Source: Sulfurimonas sp. (GTDB lineage Bacteria; Campylobacterota; Campylobacteria; Campylobacterales; Sulfurimonadaceae). From it: DNA of 10,116 nt. The notes beneath the pieces are model-generated. The model saw nothing but the letters and a program-made list of their open reading frames with translations, made no database searches and was not told the DNA's origin. The stretch lies in assembly GCA_027083475.1 (NCBI GenBank), contig JALWON010000431.1, forward strand, positions 1 through 10,116, read 5' to 3'. Of the stretch, positions 5,551 through 10,116 are shown piece by piece (the stretch's first letter is position 1; the number at the start of each line of letters is the position of its first letter). Both the position numbers and the translations under genes were made by a program.

Positions 5551-8136
5551 ATGGCATTTTTAGAAGATTATAAAGCACATGTTGCAGAGCGTGAGACACT
5601 TGGTGTTCCCCCTTTACCTCTCTCAGCTGAGCAAACAGCAGAATTAATAGAGCTTATTAAAGCAGATTGTACAGATGAATTATTGGACTTACTAACAAAT
5701 CGTGTAGCTCCTGGTGTGGATGATGCAGCTTATGTAAAAGCGGCATTTTTAAATGATGTAGCTGCTGAGAAAGTGAGTGTAGCTTGTATTGCTCCTCAAA
5801 AAGCAGTGCAAATGCTTGGTATGATGCTTGGTGGTTACAATGTAAAACCGATGATTGACGCACTCTCTTCTTCTAATGAAGCAGTTGTAAAAGAAGCAGT
5901 AGAAGCACTGAGTAAAACACTTTTAGTATATGATGCATTTAATGATGTCGAAGAGCTTCACAAAGCAGGCAATGCAGCAGCAACAGAAGTAATGACTTCA
6001 TGGGCAAATGCAGAGTGGTTTACAGGAAAAGATGCACTTGCTGAGGAAATCACAGTAACTGTATATAAAGTTCCAGGTGAGACAAATACAGATGACCTCT
6101 CGCCAGCATCAGAAGCATTTACTCGTTCTGATATCCCTTTACATGCAAATTCATTTTTAGTAAATAGAATGGAAAAACCATTGGAAACAATGGAAGAATT
6201 GAAGCAAAAAGGGTATCCTCTTGCATATGTAGGGGATGTTGTTGGTACTGGTTCAAGTCGTAAATCAGGGGTAAACTCTGTGCAGTGGCATATGGGTGTA
6301 GATATTCCAGGTGTTCCAAATAAACGCACAGGTGGTGTTGTGCTTGGTGGTATTATTGCACCAATTTTCTTTGCAACATGTGAAGATTCTGGTGCACTTC
6401 CTTTAGAATTGGATGTTTCTAAAATGGAAACTGGTGATGTCATTACTATTTATCCTTACAAGGGTGAAGCTCATAAAGATGGTGAGTGTATAGCTACATT
6501 TAAACTCAATCCAAATACTATTACTGATGAAGTTCGTGCAGGTGGTCGTATTCCACTTATTATTGGTCGTGGTTTGACTTCTAAGGCTCGTGCATGTTTA
6601 GGTTTAGGTGCATCTGAGACTTTCTTAACAGCTGAACAACCAGCAGACACTGGCAAAGGTTTCACACTTGCTCAAAAGATGGTAGGAAAAGCTTCTGGTC
6701 TTGCTGGTGTTCGTCCTGGAATGTATGTAGAGCCACAGATGAGTACAGTTGGGTCTCAAGATACAACAGGACCAATGACTCGTGATGAGATTAAAGAGCT
6801 TGCAGCACTTGGATTTAATGCTGATTTAGTTTTACAGTCATTTTGTCATACGGCGGCATACCCAAAACCATCTGATGTAAAAATGCACCATACACTTCCA
6901 GATTTCATCTCAAATCGTTCGGGTGTTGCACTCCGCCCTGGTGATGGGGTAATACACTCATGGTTAAACAGAATGGTACTGCCTGATACTGTTGGAACAG
7001 GGGCTGATAGCCATACACGTTTTCCTCTTGGTATCTCTTTTCCTGGTGGATCTGGTGTTGTTGCATTTGCTGCGGTAACTGGTTCTATGCCTCTTACTAT
7101 GCCTGAGTCTGTTCTTGTGCGATTTAGTGGTGAAATGCAACCGGGTATTACACTGCGTGACCTTGTGAATGCTATTCCTTATCAAGCGATTCAAGATGGT
7201 CTTTTAACTGTACCAAAAGCTGGAAAGAAAAATATTTTTGCTGGTCGTATCTTAGAGATTGAAGGTTTACCAAATCTCAAAGCAGAACAAGCATTTGAGC
7301 TTTCTGATGCTTCTGCTGAGAGAAGTGCCGCTGCTTGTACAGTTCTGTTAGATACTGCACCGATTGAAGAGTATTTAAAATCAAATGTTGTTCTTTTAGA
7401 ATCTATGATAGCGGATGGTTATGAAGACAAACGCACACTTGCTCGTCGTGTTGAAAAGATGAAAGAGTGGTTGGCAAATCCATCACTCATGAAACCAGAT
7501 GCTGATGCAGAGTATGCAGCTGTGATTAATATAGATTTAAATAGTATCACAGAACCAATTTTAGCATGTCCAAATGATCCTGATAATGTGAAACTTTTAA
7601 GTGAAGTTGCGGGAACTGAACTTCATGAAGTATTTTTAGGTTCATGTATGACAAACATTGGTCACTACCGTGCAGCGGGTGAAGTAATGCGTGGAGAATC
7701 TGCTGTTGCTGTTGAGAAATTTTGGATTGTGCCACCAACAAGAATGGATGAGCAACAACTTATAAATGAAGGGTATTATGATGTGTATAAAGCAATTGAA
7801 GCACATACAGAAGTGCCGGGTTGTTCACTTTGTATGGGGAATCAAGCATCTGCTCGTGAAAATTCTACAGTTTTCTCAACATCAACACGTAACTTTGATA
7901 ACCGTTTAGGAAAAGGTACTCAAGTCTATCTTGGTTCTGCTGAGCTTGCGGCAGTTTGTGCAAAACTTGGTCGTATTCCAACTGTTGAAGAGTATATGAA
8001 TATTGTACCGAGTAAGCTTGAAGGTAAAGAAGATGATGTTTATAAATACCTTAACTTTAATGAGATTAAAGATTATCATTTAGAAGAGCGTGTAGTTGCA
8101 CAAGAGAAGTATGGAGTCACAATCAGACCAGTATAA
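5551..8136 (+). CDS. acnB: Aconitate hydratase B (AcnB)
   Basis: A cytoplasmic [4Fe-4S] enzyme interconverting citrate and isocitrate through cis-aconitate; in many Campylobacterota it serves the reductive as well as the oxidative TCA cycle. Members of the AcnB family may also act on 2-methyl-cis-aconitate and bind mRNA when iron is lost. The 861-residue length is close to E. coli AcnB (865). Order: an N-terminal HEAT-like helical domain (about 1-155), the swivel domain with GTGSSRKSG (232-240) for substrate binding, then the core domains with GADSHTRFP (484-492). The cluster cysteines are Cys699 (in GSCMTN), Cys758 and Cys761 (in PGCSLCMGN); the 59- and 3-residue spacings equal those of E. 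coli (710, 769, 772). The gene appears intact, with its own promoter and ribosome binding site. Confidence 0.98.
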   Translation: MAFLEDYKAHVAERETLGVPPLPLSAEQTAELIELIKADCTDELLDLLTNRVAPGVDDAAYVKAAFLNDVAAEKVSVACIAPQKAVQMLGMMLGGYNVKPMIDALSSSNEAVVKEAVEALSKTLLVYDAFNDVEELHKAGNAAATEVMTSWANAEWFTGKDALAEEITVTVYKVPGETNTDDLSPASEAFTRSDIPLHANSFLVNRMEKPLETMEELKQKGYPLAYVGDVVGTGSSRKSGVNSVQWHMGVDIPGVPNKRTGGVVLGGIIAPIFFATCEDSGALPLELDVSKMETGDVITIYPYKGEAHKDGECIATFKLNPNTITDEVRAGGRIPLIIGRGLTSKARACLGLGASETFLTAEQPADTGKGFTLAQKMVGKASGLAGVRPGMYVEPQMSTVGSQDTTGPMTRDEIKELAALGFNADLVLQSFCHTAAYPKPSDVKMHHTLPDFISNRSGVALRPGDGVIHSWLNRMVLPDTVGTGADSHTRFPLGISFPGGSGVVAFAAVTGSMPLTMPESVLVRFSGEMQPGITLRDLVNAIPYQAIQDGLLTVPKAGKKNIFAGRILEIEGLPNLKAEQAFELSDASAERSAAACTVLLDTAPIEEYLKSNVVLLESMIADGYEDKRTLARRVEKMKEWLANPSLMKPDADAEYAAVINIDLNSITEPILACPNDPDNVKLLSEVAGTELHEVFLGSCMTNIGHYRAAGEVMRGESAVAVEKFWIVPPTRMDEQQLINEGYYDVYKAIEAHTEVPGCSLCMGNQASARENSTVFSTSTRNFDNRLGKGTQVYLGSAELAAVCAKLGRIPTVEEYMNIVPSKLEGKEDDVYKYLNFNEIKDYHLEERVVAQEKYGVTIRPV

Positions 8137-8139
8137 TTC

Positions 8140-8160
8140 TTACTTCAAAGTAACTTGTTT
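8140..8160 (+). terminator. Weak hairpin plus T-rich stretch after acnB
   Basis: TTACT-TCAA-AGTAA (8140-8153) can form a 5-bp stem with a 4-nt loop, followed by CTTGTTT. The stem is short and AT-rich, so termination, if any, would be partial. It lies 3 bp after the acnB stop codon. Confidence 0.25.
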
Positions 8161-8162
8161 TA

Positions 8163-8171
8163 TGATAGAAT
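8163..8171 (+). promoter_or_regulatory. Extended -10 promoter for the coiled-coil membrane protein gene
   Basis: TGATAGAAT after a T-rich stretch (TTGTTTTA) fits the TGnTATAAT extended -10 pattern with one mismatch. Start of transcription near 8178 would give a leader of about 19 nt. An AGGA ribosome binding site follows at 8187-8190, 6 nt before the ATG at 8197. Confidence 0.5.
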
Positions 8172-8196
8172 GGTGCTAAAGAAATAAGGATATATT

Positions 8197-9450
8197 ATGT
8201 ATGGAAATGATTTACTCATTGCGTTTACATTTATGGCAATTCTTTTTTTGCGCCAGATTGCTATTTTAAAACAACCCAATAAAATTAATTATGCCCCTTT
8301 AATGGTGGGCATAGGAGCTATTAGCTCCGTTGTCCACTTTATCATCCATCCTGAACATACGAATGTTGTGCTTTTATTGAGAGAATCTTTTTTTCCTCTT
8401 CTTGTGGCCCTTTTACTTTACCTTGTTCTCAATATTTTACATCAAACGCAACAATCAGAGAGTGCAAGAACACAAGATGAATTTTTAAAAGTTTTAGTAC
8501 AAGAGATAAGTGGACTCAAAGAGTTTATGGGAGAGCTTGAAAACAGAGTGGCTGCTTCACATAAAGAAGATTTGATTGTGCAAGAAAAAGTGCGTCAAAA
8601 GTTTAAAGATGATATTAAAGCATTAGAAGAAATCAAACTGAATCAAGATAAATTTAGTCATAAATTTGATGAGATGGAAGCCTGGCATGAAAAGGTCTCT
8701 AAAGGTTTTAGTCATTTTACAGAGGTACAACTCCCTGAACTTGATAATGTTGTGCATAAACATATAGATATTTTAAGAGTTGCAGAACAAGACCATTACA
8801 ATCAAATCAAATCAACCCTCAAAAGTGCTGTAGAGAGTCGCTGTGATATGTCTGAAGATATAGAAGAGGTAAAAATCAACATTGATAAGATGAAAAATAT
8901 TTCAGAAGAGATTGCACGCAGTATTACAAAACATACATTAGAACAACTCTCAGGTGTCACCAAAGCCTTTGAAGGAGAAATTACGACGCTGCGTTCACAT
9001 TCAGAAGGAATTAAAACATCCCTTTTAGAGAGCGAGACGACTTTGAGTACAATTCGTTCTAAAAGTGAAATGATTATGAAGCAGATGGTACTCTCTTCTA
9101 AAAAAATGGATGCATTGGAAGCACAAACAACAGGGATGGATGGGATTTATACGAGTTTGAAAGAGTTGGTTTTAGATGTAGAGATGATAAAATCAGATTA
9201 TATCAAATCACAAGCAGAACTCCATATGATTGCACATGATATAGCTGTATCCAAAGATGAAAAAATAAATATTATGAAAGAACAGATTGATTCTTTGGGA
9301 AAAAGTTTGAGCAAAAAGATAGATGACTCTTTAGAAAAATTACACGAACATTATCATATAGCAGAAGAAGATATAACCCAGAGTGTGCAAATGCTTTCAA
9401 AAAAAGCAAAGCTCAAACAGGGGTATGAAAATTTTGAGTCTAAAAGCTAA
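8197..9450 (+). CDS. Membrane-anchored coiled-coil protein of unknown function
   Basis: I do not recognise this 417-residue protein. Three hydrophobic segments lie at the N-terminus (about 5-24, 34-51 and 64-82), the second and third separated by a short HPEHTN turn. From about 85 to the end the sequence is almost entirely helix-forming, rich in Glu, Lys, Ser, Leu and Ile with heptad-like spacing, for example ISGLKEFMGELENRV (104-118) and MKEQIDSLGKSLSKKIDDSL (360-379). This suggests a long cytoplasmic coiled coil. It superficially resembles a chemoreceptor signalling rod, but I see neither the conserved MCP hairpin tip nor a HAMP or ligand domain. There is one cysteine (216). The ATG has a good AGGA site. 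It lies 60 bp after acnB and overlaps the convergent gene at its right by 11 bp. A scaffold or envelope-organising role is only a guess. Confidence 0.85.
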   Translation: MYGNDLLIAFTFMAILFLRQIAILKQPNKINYAPLMVGIGAISSVVHFIIHPEHTNVVLLLRESFFPLLVALLLYLVLNILHQTQQSESARTQDEFLKVLVQEISGLKEFMGELENRVAASHKEDLIVQEKVRQKFKDDIKALEEIKLNQDKFSHKFDEMEAWHEKVSKGFSHFTEVQLPELDNVVHKHIDILRVAEQDHYNQIKSTLKSAVESRCDMSEDIEEVKINIDKMKNISEEIARSITKHTLEQLSGVTKAFEGEITTLRSHSEGIKTSLLESETTLSTIRSKSEMIMKQMVLSSKKMDALEAQTTGMDGIYTSLKELVLDVEMIKSDYIKSQAELHMIAHDIAVSKDEKINIMKEQIDSLGKSLSKKIDDSLEKLHEHYHIAEEDITQSVQMLSKKAKLKQGYENFESKS

Positions 9451-10116
9451 GTTTTTTACTCTGAGGAGGATTCGTTTTAAAGACTTCTTTAAAACCATTA
9501 GCACGTACCTCACGTGCTTTTCCATTTGCATAGGGAGATAAGTAATAAGCCCTTTGGATACATTCATCCATATCATAATTGTTATCATACATAAAGATAA
9601 CATTTTTGTCGAGTTTGTGTATTTGTGTAGAAACTGCCCGTGCATATGCAATAATGGCTTTATGGTGTCTATCATATTTGTGCCCCATACCCATAAAAAC
9701 AAATTTACCACTGAGTCGAATATCGGAGAGGTCAATATAGTTGAGTTTTTTATCATAACGTGTGAGCTGATTTGAGTTGTACTTATCTAAATCTGCATCA
9801 AACTCTTCCATAATCGGGGTTGGCTCAATATTTTCTCTATTATACGTAAAAAGATAGCGAATTTCAATCAGCTTGCCTTTGAAATGCTGTTTGAGTCCTG
9901 CATTTAATATATATGCTTTTTGGTCTTCATTGAGTTCTACTATTTCATCATATTTATCAAATCCATCATCTTGTAAAAATTTACTCATTTTAAAGCCTAC
10001 AGGAGCAGTTTCAGGGTTAAAAAGAAAGATAGTACCAGCAACATTTTTACGCTTTTTTTTGAGCATTGTATTGACATCATCTACTGTAATCTTCTGTTCT
10101 TCACTCTCATTTATAT
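9440..10116 (-). CDS. Hypothetical protein, 5' end beyond window edge
   Basis: I do not recognise this gene. It reads leftward and is open to the right edge, giving at least 224 residues. An internal ATG at 10066 has no Shine-Dalgarno before it, and the frame continues upstream through residues EEQKITVDDVN with no stop, so the true start is probably outside the window. No signal peptide or membrane segment is visible in the part seen. The middle has a lysine/aspartate-rich stretch, then LSGKFVFMGMGHKYDRHHKAI with a glycine-rich turn and adjacent histidines, and a later VIFMYDNNYDMDECIQRAYY. These look like a soluble alpha/beta protein, but no known active site can be assigned. It ends with TAG at 9440-9442, inside the last codons of the convergent coiled-coil gene. 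Confidence 0.8.
   Translation of the reverse strand, partial: INESEEQKITVDDVNTMLKKKRKNVAGTIFLFNPETAPVGFKMSKFLQDDGFDKYDEIVELNEDQKAYILNAGLKQHFKGKLIEIRYLFTYNRENIEPTPIMEEFDADLDKYNSNQLTRYDKKLNYIDLSDIRLSGKFVFMGMGHKYDRHHKAIIAYARAVSTQIHKLDKNVIFMYDNNYDMDECIQRAYYLSPYANGKAREVRANGFKEVFKTNPPQSKKLSF

Noticed and set aside
5958..6443. A 161-codon open frame on the - strand inside acnB.
   Set aside because: It is opposite a strongly conserved enzyme segment that includes GTGSSRKSG, with no start signal; the length comes from codon bias on the coding strand.
8285..9450. The helical tail of the 417-residue protein as a methyl-accepting chemotaxis signalling domain.
   Set aside because: The highly conserved MCP hairpin tip is absent and there is no HAMP or sensor domain.
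9397..9775. Two overlapping frames (- strand 9756-9397 and + strand 9554-9775) over the right-hand hypothetical gene.
   Set aside because: They overlap the longer leftward frame, which stays open for over 670 bp to the window edge and has more protein-like composition.

Overview
The window looks like a chromosomal segment of an AT-rich member of the Campylobacterota (the former Epsilonproteobacteria), most likely near Sulfurimonas or a relative. Three things suggest this: a very long FlgL (669 aa) with a large central insertion, extended -10 promoters of the TTTTGnTATAMT style used in this phylum in place of clear -35 boxes, and rRNA, AcnB and FtsK sequences of the expected type. The genus assignment is inference, since no database search was possible.

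Layout, left to right. (1) The end of an rRNA operon on the + strand: the last ~122 nt of 23S rRNA, a ~245-nt spacer without a tRNA but with several hairpins, and a complete 5S rRNA (about 369-486). (2) On the - strand, a tRNA-Leu(CAA) (935-1018) followed by acpS (870-520), encoding the holo-ACP synthase that activates acyl carrier protein. acpS converges on the rRNA operon. (3) On the + strand, flgL (1148-3157), the flagellar hook-filament junction protein, then ftsK (3209-5416), the divisome DNA translocase, which has its own promoter and a TTG start. (4) A 134-bp gap carrying a 17-bp inverted repeat and a promoter, then acnB (5551-8136), the bifunctional-type aconitase B of the TCA or reverse TCA cycle, with all three Fe-S cysteines. 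(5) An unrecognised + strand gene (8197-9450) for a protein with about three N-terminal membrane segments and a long helical, probably coiled-coil cytoplasmic tail. (6) An unrecognised - strand gene (10116-9440) that is cut by the right edge and overlaps the previous gene tail to tail by 11 bp.

The genes do not form one pathway. This is a string of housekeeping genes with mostly separate promoters: translation, lipid cofactor activation, motility, chromosome segregation and central carbon metabolism. No mobile element, CRISPR array, toxin-antitoxin pair or defence system is visible, and I do not see an undescribed multi-gene system. The items most worth a second look are the inverted repeat upstream of acnB, the alternative hairpins just before 5S rRNA, and the two unrecognised genes at the right end.
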